Shown here: piece after piece, positions 1 through 8,297 of the stretch
Numbering within the stretch: the stretch's first letter is position 1
Layout: each line of letters opens with the position of its first letter
Source of the DNA: a bacterium
GTDB lineage: Bacteria; DUMJ01
Length of the DNA: 58,498 nucleotides
Direction of reading: 5' to 3'
NCBI GenBank assembly: GCA_012839925.1
Contig: DUMJ01000004.1
Location: 1-58,498 of the forward strand
Translations under genes and position numbers: made by a program
The notes under the pieces: model-generated
Told to the model about the DNA's origin: nothing
The model's input: only the letters and a program-made list of their open reading frames with translations
Databases searched by the model: none

Positions 1-73
1 GGCAATAAGCAAGAAAAACCCTGACTTTGTAATAGATTTATGCAAATATGGGATTAAAAACAGGATTATCTGA
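1..73 (+). CDS. C-terminal end of an unidentified gene (partial)
   Basis: An open reading frame enters from the left edge and stops with TGA at 71-73, leaving 23 residues (ending NPDFVIDLCKYGIKNRII). Composition and codon use look coding. The segment is too short to assign a family. The stop lies within the first copy of a direct repeat (65-131). An alternative is that this is a chance open frame. Confidence 0.4.
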   Translation, partial: AISKKNPDFVIDLCKYGIKNRII

Positions 74-131
74 TGCTTATACTCTCTTTTTCTGATTCAG
101 AGCTACCGCTTTTAGTTATATAATACCATAT
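65..131. repeat. Direct repeat, copy 1, flanking an MNT/HEPN pair
   Basis: About 67 bases match 1470-1535 in the same orientation at roughly 85 percent by eye. Shared blocks include TCTTTTTCTGATT and CATATAATACTATAT-like ends. The two copies bracket the hepT/mntA gene pair. Confidence 0.7.
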
Positions 132-177
132 TTTGGAATTTTTTATACGGATGTTAATGTTCTGTAATGTATAAAAG

Positions 178-345
178 CCGTGACGCGTAACTGGTAACGC
201 GTGATGCCCCCACCTCTATCCTCCCCCGAAGTGGGGGAGGAAGGGAAAAGTTAATTTCCCTGAAGTGGGGGAGGGAGAAAAGGAGTATGGGTTATTACCA
301 TGAAAGACGAACTTGTAGGGGCAATTCATGAATTGCCCCTACAGA
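178..345 (-). repeat. Dispersed intergenic repeat, copy A
   Basis: This copy contains CCACCTCTATCCTCCCCC blocks followed by a perfect 28-bp palindrome at 315-342 (half-site GTAGGGGCAATTCA). It has the same orientation as the copies at 39877 and 45951. The middle is diverged and partly deleted relative to the full element. No coding potential is seen. Confidence 0.8.
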
Positions 346-452
346 ATACAAAAATGATACGAAGAAAAATGTTATTGCCAGGCAAATCAGCGACAGGTAG
401 GGGTACGATTCATCATGCCCAAGAGATAATTGGGATAACCTTGATATTAGCC

Positions 453-917
453 TTAGTGCTCTTCCTTTCCCTCTAAAGTTTCTTTATATTTTTCCAGGAA
501 TAAAGTAATTTCCCCAATAAATCTCTCTATATCTCCTAAATTACTGTGGATTATATCATACAGTTCTTCATCTGTTATTTCCTTGTAGAAGTGAACCATC
601 CTATTTCTATATCCAGCAATTTTTTCAAGAACTCCTGAGTATTCTTCTGAGACTATTCCTCTTTTTCCCAGTTCTCTTGCTATTTCTTTGTATTCCAAAG
701 GTTTAAAGTTAAAACTTTTAGCCAGTATATGCCGTCCAATATCAAACATAGCTTCAATACATCTTCTTAGAAAACTCTCACAGGAAGCTGGGTTTCTCTC
801 GTCAGAAAGAAAATCTTCTTTAGAGAGTTCTGATAATCTCTTTAACTTTATAAGAAACTCTCCTATAATGTTTAAATCACTCTGGATCCTGTTTAAGTTT
901 AATTTCGAAGTAACCAT
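453..917 (-). CDS. hepT: HepT-like HEPN ribonuclease/toxin (DUF86 family)
   Basis: A 154-residue all-helical protein of the HEPN family. The motif RNRMVH near residues 104-109 is the R-x4-H ribonuclease signature of HepT toxins. In characterised MntA-HepT systems HepT is an RNA-targeting toxin that its partner neutralises by adding AMP to a nearby tyrosine; here Y102 precedes the motif (GYRNRMVHFY). The start overlaps the 3' end of the nucleotidyltransferase gene by 41 bases, the usual antitoxin-first order on the minus strand. The pair is framed by direct repeats at 65-131 and 1470-1535. The function is inferred from the family. Confidence 0.88.
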   Translation of the reverse strand: MVTSKLNLNRIQSDLNIIGEFLIKLKRLSELSKEDFLSDERNPASCESFLRRCIEAMFDIGRHILAKSFNFKPLEYKEIARELGKRGIVSEEYSGVLEKIAGYRNRMVHFYKEITDEELYDIIHSNLGDIERFIGEITLFLEKYKETLEGKEEH

Positions 918-1329
918 CTCTTAATGCCTCCAGAAAATCCTTTTCAAAGAGTTTTTGCTTAAAATTTATATCCTCGGCAAACTTCATTACCCTTTCTTCA
1001 TATTCATCAGCAAAATCTTCATCTTCAGCATATATCCTGTGCCCACTAATTATCTCATATTTTATTAAATAATCCACTTCATTAAGAAATACTACATCGA
1101 TATGAAAGTGTTCAAATATATCAGAAAGCTCAGAGTAAAGGCTCCCATAGAAATCAAACATATTTTTAGGAAGACTTTTCAGATATAAACCTATATCCAG
1201 GTCAGAATCTGGGTCCGGGTTTACCTTTTCTCCAGACAGGTAATTTAAACCCAAATCCTTTTGGGAACCAAAAAAGTAAGCTATACTAATACCATATTTC
1301 TGGAATATTCCCTTTAACTTATCTAACAT
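877..1329 (-). CDS. mntA: MntA-like nucleotidyltransferase antitoxin
   Basis: A 150-residue minimal nucleotidyltransferase. The GS motif (FFGSQ) is followed by DSDLDIG, giving the G-S...D-x-D metal-binding site of the MNT fold. Family members AMPylate the HepT toxin encoded next to them. I chose the ATG at 1329. An upstream in-frame TTG at 1374 would add 15 residues (MAKQQN...) but has no better ribosome site. A TATAAT on the minus strand lies just before the ATG, so a leaderless or short-leader message is possible. The gap between GS and DxD is longer than usual because of an insert (LNYLSGEKVNPDP). Confidence 0.85.
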   Translation of the reverse strand: MLDKLKGIFQKYGISIAYFFGSQKDLGLNYLSGEKVNPDPDSDLDIGLYLKSLPKNMFDFYGSLYSELSDIFEHFHIDVVFLNEVDYLIKYEIISGHRIYAEDEDFADEYEERVMKFAEDINFKQKLFEKDFLEALRDGYFEIKLKQDPE

Positions 1330-1469
1330 AATTAAATTATAGCATCTCTTAATATTGTTTTGTTGCTTCGCCAATTATTTCCAGTTTTCTTATCACTGCA
1401 AATGAAGAGTCCCCTTCACATCTTAACAACCTCCTCCGTCACCCTCATATTCACCTCTCATCTGGTAAT

Positions 1470-1535
1470 ATTATCTGATACTTATACCCTCTTTTTCTGA
1501 TTAAAAGCTATTCTTTTAGTCATATAATACTATAT
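1470..1535. repeat. Direct repeat, copy 2
   Basis: Second copy of the repeat at 65-131, in the same orientation. It lies between the MNT gene start and the stop of the rRNA methyltransferase gene. Confidence 0.7.
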
Positions 1536-1553
1536 CTCTCTTCCGAAACACCC

Positions 1554-2738
1554 CTATTTTTTTAACACCTGATATATCCCGCACTTGAGATATAGAGATT
1601 CAGGATGGGGAAGAAGGATAGGATGGTCTTTTGCCTGATTCCTGAATTCTACAAGTCTCAGTATTCTGTCTGAATCGAAACTTGCATCCTCTATCATCCC
1701 CTGGAAAAGTTCAGAGGTTATATGCTGAGAACAGGAGCATGTAACAAGAAAACCGCCATCCCTGATAATTTTTATAGCCCTGAGGTTTATCTCTTTATAT
1801 CCCCTCAGTGCGTTTCTCACCATCTTTTGAGATTTTGTAAAGGCAGGGGGGTCAAGGATAACCACATCAAAGGTCCTCCCACTCTTTTGAAAGTCTCTCA
1901 GGATATCAAAGACATTCCCCTCCATAAAATCTATCTTCTCAGAAAAACCGTTGATTTCTGCATTTTTCCTGGCAAGCTCCAGGGAGGATGATGATATATC
2001 TATGGCAGTAACATCAGCAGCACCATATTTTAAAGCATGGAGAGCAAAAGACCCTGTATAACAGAAGGCATCAAGGACTTCTGCCCCATCAACAATCCCT
2101 TTCAATGCCATTCTATTTTCTCTCTGATCAAGAAAGTACCCGGTCTTCTGACCATTTTCTACATCCACTATTATTCTGATACCATTCTCTTCAATCTCCA
2201 CCAGAGGGTCAAAATCTCCCTTTAAAAAACCCTTCACCTGAGGAAGTCCTTCTACCTCCCTCACAGGGACATCATTCCTCTCATAGATACCTCTCGGCTG
2301 GATAATCTCATCAAGAACTTCCACAATAACATCCTTGAATCTGTCTATCCCCAGGGCAAGGGTCTGAATCACAAGGATGTCCTCAAATTTATCCACAATC
2401 AATGCTGGAAGAAAATCTGCCTCTGCAAATACTATCCTGCAGGATCTGGTATCTACAAGTTTCTTCCTGTATTCCCATGCCCTTAGAATTCTCTCTCTGA
2501 AGAATTCCTTATCTATCTCTTCTTCTTTTCTGGTAAGGACTCTAACCCTTATCTTTGAGTTTGGATTTATATATCCTCTTCCGATAAAACTTCCCCCTGT
2601 ATCATAGATATCCACCACATCACCTGGAGAAAAATCCCTCTTAACATTTAAGATCTCATTATCATAGATCCAGGGAACTCCATGCACTATCTTTGTATGT
2701 ACACCTTTTTTTAAGATAACTCTTGCTCTTTCATTCAT
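1554..2738 (-). CDS. rlmI: Class I SAM-dependent rRNA methyltransferase (RlmI family)
   Basis: A 394-residue protein, close to the length of RlmI (23S rRNA m5C1962 methyltransferase). It has an N-terminal PUA-like region (about 1-75, ARVILKKGVHTKIVHGVPWI), a central linker and a Rossmann SAM-binding domain (VLDAFCYTGSFALHA near 220). The active-site segment DPPAF lies near 295, and a cysteine pair CSCSQH near 345 fits an m5C-type enzyme. The frame is open for 93 codons further upstream, but that part is low-complexity and hydrophobic. The ATG at 2738 gives the standard family N-terminus. The exact target base is inferred. Confidence 0.9.
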   Translation of the reverse strand: MNERARVILKKGVHTKIVHGVPWIYDNEILNVKRDFSPGDVVDIYDTGGSFIGRGYINPNSKIRVRVLTRKEEEIDKEFFRERILRAWEYRKKLVDTRSCRIVFAEADFLPALIVDKFEDILVIQTLALGIDRFKDVIVEVLDEIIQPRGIYERNDVPVREVEGLPQVKGFLKGDFDPLVEIEENGIRIIVDVENGQKTGYFLDQRENRMALKGIVDGAEVLDAFCYTGSFALHALKYGAADVTAIDISSSSLELARKNAEINGFSEKIDFMEGNVFDILRDFQKSGRTFDVVILDPPAFTKSQKMVRNALRGYKEINLRAIKIIRDGGFLVTCSCSQHITSELFQGMIEDASFDSDRILRLVEFRNQAKDHPILLPHPESLYLKCGIYQVLKK

Positions 2739-2814
2739 GAATAAGAGTTTATTATCTTTTTTATGATTCGTCAATAAACTGAGAGATTTCTTTTTTATGC
2801 ATATATGGAAGTTA

Positions 2815-2895
2815 ATGATGCGTACAACAATTGATATAGATAATGACTTCATTACTGAAATTATAAAGATATCATGTGTAAAAACAAAAAAATAG
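2815..2895 (+). pseudogene. Truncated VapB-type antitoxin N-terminus
   Basis: A 26-codon frame encodes MMRTTIDIDNDFITEIIK followed by ISCVKTKK and a TAG stop. This matches the N-terminal ribbon and first helix of VapB antitoxins (typically MRTTIDIDDELLEEAL...GVKTK). The rest of the antitoxin and a VapC toxin are absent: downstream codons are interrupted and the next gene is unrelated. Most likely it is a decayed remnant. Confidence 0.6.
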
Positions 2896-2980
2896 ATGGA
2901 ATAGATTTTCTTGATGAAGAATAACTGATAAAATATAACAATCATCTGTGTTACAATATAAAGAAAATACAGGAGGAGAT

Positions 2981-3250
2981 ATGGATAATATAGAATGGGT
3001 CTGGAACGAAGAATCAAAACTCACCGAAGAGGGAAAAGAGAAGATACTGGAGTTTATCAGAGGGTTTGAAGAAAATGAGGGAGGTGTACTGGATATCCTT
3101 ATTGAAGGGGTGGGAGGTCACTTTACTCAAATTCTCGATTCTTCCCGTCCCGAGGACTGGAAATTTTTCCCCACAGAATGGATATGTTACAGAAAAGATA
3201 AAGAGGAGATGGCAAGAAAGATTATAGGTACTCTGCATCCTGATATGTGA
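2981..3250 (+). CDS. Hypothetical acidic protein, 89 residues
   Basis: The ATG at 2981 follows a strong AGGAGGAG ribosome site at 2971-2978. The protein is 89 residues, soluble and acidic, with no signal peptide. It begins MDNIEWVWNEESKLTEEGKE and contains an FxPTEWICY segment near 65. I do not recognise the family. It lies 21 bases before the GNAT acetyltransferase and is probably co-transcribed with it and the following peptidase. A TTGATG-N17-TATAAC promoter-like sequence lies just upstream. Confidence 0.75.
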   Translation: MDNIEWVWNEESKLTEEGKEKILEFIRGFEENEGGVLDILIEGVGGHFTQILDSSRPEDWKFFPTEWICYRKDKEEMARKIIGTLHPDM

Positions 3251-3271
3251 CCTGAGAACCTTTAAATATCT

Positions 3272-3880
3272 ATGAATGATCTCATTATAAGAACGGGTAA
3301 GATAGAGGATGCCTATGATTTTTCCCATCTTATTCTGCTCTCTGCTCCTGTCTTCTTTCCGTCATTATTTGGCGATAATGTCTTAGAGGTGATGGAGAAT
3401 TTATTCCGGTATCCCAGGAATATTTTCAGTTTTGAGCATTCATATTTTATTGAGATGGAGAATAAAGTAGCAGGTATGGTTCTTGGGTATACCTGGAAGG
3501 AGAGGGAGCAGGAGGAGTTATATACCGGGTTTCTCTTATTTAAATATCTTGGCTGGGATATTCTTACCCGGATTCCATACCTGCTCAGGGTACAGAGTAT
3601 ACTGGGAAATCTGGTAGCAGGGGACTATTATATAAGTAATATTGCTGTATATCCTGAATTTAGATGTTCTGGATTGGGAACCAGGCTCTTGGAAAAGGTG
3701 GAAGAAGAGGCAGGTGAGAGAGGCTGTAAGATGATGGTGCTGGATGTGGAGGCTGATAATAGAGGAGCTATAAGCTTATACGAAAAGCTTGGATACAATG
3801 CAGGAGAGAGGTCATCTGTTGTAAAGATTAAAGGTAAGAGTTTTGAATTCTTCAGGATGAAAAAGAAGATAGGAGGCTGA
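3272..3880 (+). CDS. GNAT family N-acetyltransferase
   Basis: A 202-residue protein of the Gcn5-related acetyltransferase fold. The central-to-C-terminal part carries the acetyl-CoA-binding motif A (ISNIAVYPEFRCSGLGTRLL near 123-142, with the R/Q-x-x-G-x-G/A form as RCSGLG). It is followed by LDVEADNRGAISLYEKLGY, the typical motif B. The N-terminal half (1-110) is divergent and would set substrate choice. The substrate cannot be deduced. It sits 4 bases from the downstream C69 peptidase gene, so the two form an operon. Confidence 0.9.
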   Translation: MNDLIIRTGKIEDAYDFSHLILLSAPVFFPSLFGDNVLEVMENLFRYPRNIFSFEHSYFIEMENKVAGMVLGYTWKEREQEELYTGFLLFKYLGWDILTRIPYLLRVQSILGNLVAGDYYISNIAVYPEFRCSGLGTRLLEKVEEEAGERGCKMMVLDVEADNRGAISLYEKLGYNAGERSSVVKIKGKSFEFFRMKKKIGG

Positions 3881-3884
3881 TGAG

Positions 3885-4991
3885 ATGTGTGATACCATTG
3901 TAGCCTTGAGAAATTCTACCTCAGATAGTTCTGTTTTGTTCGGCAAAAATAGTGACCGGGAGAAGGAAGAACCACATATTATAATACGGGTCCCAGCTAA
4001 AGAGCACAAGGTGGGAGAAAGGGTCAGGTGTACGTATATTGAAGTTGAACAATCAGAGATAACGTATGACTGTATCCTCTGTAAGCCATCATGGATATGG
4101 GGTGCAGAGATGGGGGTGAACGAGAATGGTGTTGTGATAGGAAACGAGGCGGTATTTACCAATCAGAAACAGGGTCCGCCGGCACTCCTGGGGATGGATA
4201 TCCTCAGACTTGCCCTTGAGAGGAGCAAAACGGCAAAAGAGGCGGTTGATAATATCGTCTATCTTATAGAGCGTTATGGGCAGGGTGGAAAATGTGGTTA
4301 TACTAAGGACCTGAGGTACGATAATTCATTTCTCATTGCCGATTTTAATTATGCCTGGGTTCTGGAGACAGCCGGGTCTTACTGGGCGGTAGAAGAGGTT
4401 AAAGATGTGAGGAGTATCTCAAATGCCTTAAGTATCAAAGATTTTAAGAAGAAGTACGAGAATAGATTAATTACCAGATTCAGTTGTGGAGATTTCCGGC
4501 AGAGCCTGACTGCAGGTATGCTGGAAGAAAAGAAGGGAAGGCTTACGGTAGAGGATTTTAAAGCTATCCTTAGAAATCATCATAATCTGAACAGCAAGAA
4601 TATCTTATACGGTTCGATGAAAAATATATGCATGCATTCAAAAAGCATTATATCAAGTGAAACGACGGGGAGTCTTGTTGTAGAACTTATAGATGGAGAG
4701 ATAAATATCTTTGCTACCGGCAGTTCTCTCCCCTGTCTCTCCATATATAAGCCTCTTTGGTTTGTTAAGAATTCAGACCTCTTTTACAGTGAGGATGAGG
4801 TTGACTCCGCAGTTGCTTACTGGAAGAGGCAAAAAGAGACTATAGAGCAGGTTGCAGAGGGGAATAGGGATAGGACTGCCTATTTAGAAAATAGGGACCG
4901 GATTGAAAGGGAACTATTCGAACTTGCAAGGTCTGCCAGGGATGAGCTGGAAAGGGAAGAGATAATAAAGAGGGCATGGGGGATGATGTAA
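3885..4991 (+). CDS. C69 family dipeptidase / secernin-like Ntn hydrolase
   Basis: A 368-residue protein starting MCDTIVALRNSTSDSSVLFG. Cys2 would become the N-terminal nucleophile after removal of Met, as in family C69 peptidases and secernins. The conserved GKNSDRE follows at 20-26 and the NENG segment (GVNENGVVIGNEAVF) near 79. The length fits secernin-like enzymes rather than the longer lactobacillal PepD. It probably hydrolyses small peptides or related amides in the cytoplasm; no signal peptide is visible. It is co-transcribed with the upstream GNAT gene. Confidence 0.88.
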   Translation: MCDTIVALRNSTSDSSVLFGKNSDREKEEPHIIIRVPAKEHKVGERVRCTYIEVEQSEITYDCILCKPSWIWGAEMGVNENGVVIGNEAVFTNQKQGPPALLGMDILRLALERSKTAKEAVDNIVYLIERYGQGGKCGYTKDLRYDNSFLIADFNYAWVLETAGSYWAVEEVKDVRSISNALSIKDFKKKYENRLITRFSCGDFRQSLTAGMLEEKKGRLTVEDFKAILRNHHNLNSKNILYGSMKNICMHSKSIISSETTGSLVVELIDGEINIFATGSSLPCLSIYKPLWFVKNSDLFYSEDEVDSAVAYWKRQKETIEQVAEGNRDRTAYLENRDRIERELFELARSARDELEREEIIKRAWGMM

Positions 4992-5020
4992 AATTATGAA
5001 AAGCTTTGTCTTTCCTTCTG

Positions 5021-5050
5021 TTGACAGATTCTAACTTTCTGGGCTATAAT
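5021..5050 (+). promoter_or_regulatory. Sigma-70 promoter for the exported protein gene
   Basis: TTGACA at 5021-5026 and TATAAT at 5045-5050 are separated by 18 bases. This is a perfect consensus pair 32 bases before the ATG at 5083. Confidence 0.85.
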
Positions 5051-5082
5051 AGTCCTTACAAATTTTAATTTTGGAGGTTATA

Positions 5083-5694
5083 ATGAAGGCATTGAGGTCA
5101 ACTTTAGTTGTTTTTCTGATTCTGATTATTTTCAATGTCCCATCCATAGCTATGGGGAATGAAGCTGACGCCAGTATAGTGATCAGCCAGGATGCTCTTA
5201 ATAAGTTTTTGCTTGTTATAGGGGAGACTAAAAAGACTGACACATTTAAGATCCTTGGGATAACTGGTGAATATACCTGGGTGGTAAAGAACCCGAGAAT
5301 AGTTTTAAGTGCAGGTAAGGCACAGTTTCTAGCAGATGTAACAGTATCGCTTAAAACTCCCCCTGTAAATTACTCCGTTCCTGCTCATGGTGAGGTTTCC
5401 ATTAAATATGATCCTGATGGAAATAAGATCGGTATAAAGGTAGAGAAGGTAGGCTTTGATGTAGCATTTAACATTTTGGGTAAAAAGATAGTTGTTGGAG
5501 AGGTGGACATTTCCAGGATTTACCAGATTGCATTTTCTTTCCCTGGTCCAAAACCTTTTGAATCTCTTATAGAGGTGGGCTTACCTGATGGGGGTAAAAA
5601 GAAGATTCGGCTGGAGTCTATTCCGGTTTTAACCGTTGAAGATGGAAATATTGTAGTTGGTTCTGAGATAAACTATATACCTGTAGCAGAGTGA
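5083..5694 (+). CDS. Exported protein of unknown function
   Basis: A 203-residue protein. The ATG at 5083 sits after GGAGG (5073-5077); a TTG at 5071 in the same frame is less likely. Residues 1-25 form a Sec signal (MKALRSTLVVFLILIIFNVPSIAMG) with likely cleavage near SIAMG/NEA. The rest is rich in beta-strand patterns, with repeated short segments of charged and aliphatic residues (KAQFLADVTVSLKTPPVNYS). It resembles lipid- or ligand-binding beta-barrel folds such as YceB or LEA-14-like proteins, but I cannot assign it. A consensus promoter and a downstream bidirectional hairpin suggest a single-gene, well-expressed unit. Confidence 0.8.
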   Translation: MKALRSTLVVFLILIIFNVPSIAMGNEADASIVISQDALNKFLLVIGETKKTDTFKILGITGEYTWVVKNPRIVLSAGKAQFLADVTVSLKTPPVNYSVPAHGEVSIKYDPDGNKIGIKVEKVGFDVAFNILGKKIVVGEVDISRIYQIAFSFPGPKPFESLIEVGLPDGGKKKIRLESIPVLTVEDGNIVVGSEINYIPVAE

Positions 5695-5744
5695 CATCCT
5701 GATATATAAATTTTTTGATAACGGCAGGGTTATCAATCCCGTTT

Positions 5745-5786
5745 AGAAGTAATAGGGGGTCAGCATGCTGACCCCCTGTTACTTCT
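5745..5786. terminator. Bidirectional hairpin between convergent genes
   Basis: A long inverted repeat: AGAAGTAA then AGGGGGTCAGCA, mirrored by TGCTGACCCCCT and TTACTTCT, with one unpaired base on each side. It ends at the stop codon of the minus-strand nagB. It could terminate both transcripts, although neither side has a long T run. Confidence 0.7.
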
Positions 5787-6558
5787 ACAGTTCTAATTTT
5801 GAAGCAGAATCAAGGTCCAGATACAGGATAGAATTTTTGCATCTTCTGATTATCGATGCTGGACAGGACTCGCTTACTGGTCCAAGCAGAGTGTTTCTTA
5901 CCGCCTCTGCCTTCTGCTTACCCGGCACAATACAGAATATAAATGGGGAGGATACCAGTGTGGGTATTGTCATTGTTATCGCATACCTCGGGACATCATC
6001 TATATCTTTGAAACAGCCGTCATTAACCTGTTGTTGTCTGCATTTTTCGTCTAAATCCACAATCTTTACCTTTTTGGGGTCGTCAAAATCTGCCACGTGG
6101 GGGTCGTTAAAGGCTATGTGTCCATTCTCTCCTATTCCCATACATGTTATATCTAACGGGTTATCCTCTAAGAGCCTGCTTAATCTGTTACATTCTTCCT
6201 CAGGACTGACAGCATTTCCATTTATATAAAAGATATTTTTGAATGGCTTTTTGGAGAAGAGTCTTTCCTTAAGAAAGCTGGCAAATGACTGGGGGGCATC
6301 GGCAGGCAATCCTATATATTCATCCATATGAAAGGCATTTATCTTATTCCAATCCAGCTTTTCCATATTTAAATAGGAGAGAAATTCATTCTGGGATGGA
6401 GCAGCTGCAAAGACGATATTTATCGTATCTTTTACCCTGGCTATTTCCCTTATCCTTTCGGCAACATCAAGAGATGCTGCCTTTCCCATTTCGTCCCTGT
6501 TTTTATAGATCTTAACCAGTACTTCATCAACCTTTATCTCCTTAAATGGACTAACCAT
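5785..6558 (-). CDS. nagB: Glucosamine-6-phosphate deaminase family protein
   Basis: A 257-residue NagB/6-phosphogluconolactonase-fold enzyme. Family members convert glucosamine-6-phosphate to fructose-6-phosphate and ammonia. The MDEY segment (near 78-81, catalytic Asp) and MGIGENGHIAFNDP (140-153, with the active-site His) are present, as is the C-terminal GPVSESCPAS phosphate-binding loop. The ATG at 6558 is 7 bases from GGAGG; the in-frame TTG at 6564 is too close to the ribosome site. The ring-opening Asp of E. coli NagB is Asn here, as in several Gram-positive homologues. Substrate preference is inferred. Confidence 0.85.
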   Translation of the reverse strand: MVSPFKEIKVDEVLVKIYKNRDEMGKAASLDVAERIREIARVKDTINIVFAAAPSQNEFLSYLNMEKLDWNKINAFHMDEYIGLPADAPQSFASFLKERLFSKKPFKNIFYINGNAVSPEEECNRLSRLLEDNPLDITCMGIGENGHIAFNDPHVADFDDPKKVKIVDLDEKCRQQQVNDGCFKDIDDVPRYAITMTIPTLVSSPFIFCIVPGKQKAEAVRNTLLGPVSESCPASIIRRCKNSILYLDLDSASKLEL

Positions 6559-6679
6559 AATCAATCCTCCTTATAGGTATTTTATCTATCCCAGTAAAGG
6601 ATATTATTAAAAACTTATGTTGTCAACCGTCATTGTATGTTATAATCTTCTATAGAGATTAAACATTATGGAGGGTAAG

Positions 6680-7399
6680 ATGTTAATTGGGAGGGTAGCC
6701 TTAATTACTGGCGCCAGTAGGGGAATTGGTAGAGCTATATCAACAAAACTTGCTCAGAATGGAGTTAATCTGGCTGTAAATGGGAAATCAGAGGGAAGTC
6801 TTGTAGTATTAAAGGAAGACCTGAGTCCTTATGGGATAGGTATACTGTTATGTCCTGGTGACCTTCAGGATCCGGATGTACCGTCTATAATAGTGGAGAG
6901 GACTATAAATTATTTGGGGAGATTGGACATACTTATAAACAGTGCAGGGGTAGCATTGGCAAAACCTCTCTCTGAGACAACAGTGGAAGAGTGGGATAAA
7001 CTGATGATGGTAAATGCACGTGCTCCATTTCTGTTGTGCAGGGAGGCTGTACCGTATCTTAAGAACTCGGATATAGCAACCATTATTAATATCTCTTCTT
7101 TGGTTGGCGTAAAGGGGTATATAAACCAGGGGGCGTATACAGCATCGAAGCATGCCCTTATGGGATTTACCAAGGTACTGGCTCAGGAGGTTCATCAGGA
7201 TGGTATCAGGGTCCATATTATTTCTCCTGGAGTTATAGATACTGAGATGGAAACAATGACCGAATCAGATATAGACCCATTTGATCTTATGTCTCCGGAT
7301 GAGATAGCAGAAATAGCCCTGTTTTTACTCACGCACAGAGGGAATGCAGTTATAGATGAGATAAATATACGCAGAGCAAGCAATCTACCCTGGAGATAG
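6680..7399 (+). CDS. SDR family oxidoreductase (FabG-like)
   Basis: A 239-residue classical short-chain dehydrogenase/reductase. The cofactor loop is TGASRGIG near residue 10, NSAG is near 86, the catalytic Ser lies in INISSLVG near 136, and the Tyr-Lys pair is YTASK near 150. It would use NAD(P)H. The substrate is not determinable, and 3-oxoacyl-ACP reductase is only the generic annotation. I chose the ATG at 6680 because GGAGGG at 6670-6675 precedes it; the ATG at 6668 overlaps that site. It is divergent from nagB, and a TTGTCA-N15-TATAAT promoter lies at 6620-6646. Confidence 0.88.
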   Translation: MLIGRVALITGASRGIGRAISTKLAQNGVNLAVNGKSEGSLVVLKEDLSPYGIGILLCPGDLQDPDVPSIIVERTINYLGRLDILINSAGVALAKPLSETTVEEWDKLMMVNARAPFLLCREAVPYLKNSDIATIINISSLVGVKGYINQGAYTASKHALMGFTKVLAQEVHQDGIRVHIISPGVIDTEMETMTESDIDPFDLMSPDEIAEIALFLLTHRGNAVIDEINIRRASNLPWR

Positions 7400-7456
7400 A
7401 AAGAGATATAAAACTCTTTCATTTTGTGATAATATCCTGAACAAAAGGAGTATATT

Positions 7457-8230
7457 ATGGCAAGGACAAACATCAAGGAGTTAAAGAAGATTATAGAGGA
7501 AAAAGATAAAGAGATAATAGCGTTGAAAGCTGAGCTGGAGAGAAAAAGTACCGAGCTAGATAAGATAGTAAAAGTATCATCTTCAGTGGTATCTCAGCTT
7601 GCTTCTACTGAAGACCTGTTAAATCTTGTAGTAACAGTGGTGGCAGAACTCCTTAACACAAAGATATGTTCAGTAATGCTTGTTGATGAAGAAAAACAGG
7701 AGCTTATAATAAGGGCAACTCAGAGTCTTGACGAAGAGTACAAAAATAAGCCCAACCTGAAGGTGAATCAGGGGATAAGCGGCTTGACGGTAAAAGAGGG
7801 ACGACCTGTTATAGTTTCAGATGTCCGGGAGGACCCGGGATTTGTCTATGGAGATATAGCCAGAAGATTGTCTCTGGTATCAATGCTTTCCGTTCCTATG
7901 AGATTCAGGAATAAAGTGATAGGCGTAATAAATATATACACATCAGAGAGGCACGAATTTACAACAGATGAGATTGAAGTTGTTCAGGCACTGGCAAACT
8001 ATGCCGGTATAGCAATTGGAAGCAGCCAGCTCATAGAAGAGGTTACAAAGACAAGAGAGGCTTTGGAAACAAGGAAGCTGGTTGACAGGGCTAAGGGTTT
8101 CCTGATGAAGTCTAAGGGGATGAGTGAAGATGAGGCATACAGGTTCTTGCAGAAGAGAAGTATGGATACCGGAAAACCTATGAAGGAGATAGCCTCTGCC
8201 ATCTGTCTGGTGTATGAGCTGGAGAAATAA
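7457..8230 (+). CDS. GAF-ANTAR RNA-binding antiterminator
   Basis: A 257-residue regulator. Residues 5-40 are a charged coiled coil, 45-190 a GAF sensor domain (GISGLTVKEGRPVIVSDVRE), and 200-257 an ANTAR domain (LVDRAKGFLMKSKGMSEDEA with RFLQKRSMDTGKPMKEIA). ANTAR domains bind nascent RNA at two tandem six-base-loop hairpins and prevent termination. Here the sensor is GAF rather than a phosphorylated receiver, so a small molecule or a partner protein probably sets activity. Such tandem hairpins occur upstream of the glutamate synthase operon, glnA and gdhA in this window. A link to nitrogen control is inferred from that match. GGAG precedes the ATG. Confidence 0.93.
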   Translation: MARTNIKELKKIIEEKDKEIIALKAELERKSTELDKIVKVSSSVVSQLASTEDLLNLVVTVVAELLNTKICSVMLVDEEKQELIIRATQSLDEEYKNKPNLKVNQGISGLTVKEGRPVIVSDVREDPGFVYGDIARRLSLVSMLSVPMRFRNKVIGVINIYTSERHEFTTDEIEVVQALANYAGIAIGSSQLIEEVTKTREALETRKLVDRAKGFLMKSKGMSEDEAYRFLQKRSMDTGKPMKEIASAICLVYELEK

Positions 8231-8297
8231 ACAATACCTCTCCTCAAGTTTAAGAAGTGTGCTATCTCGCATTCGATGTATGAGCGTGTGCAAAGTC

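Noticed and set aside
2739..3017. N-terminal extension of the rRNA methyltransferase
   Set aside because: The extra 93 residues are low-complexity, overlap the vapB-like remnant and the start of the 89-residue gene on the other strand, and the ATG at 2738 gives the normal RlmI start.
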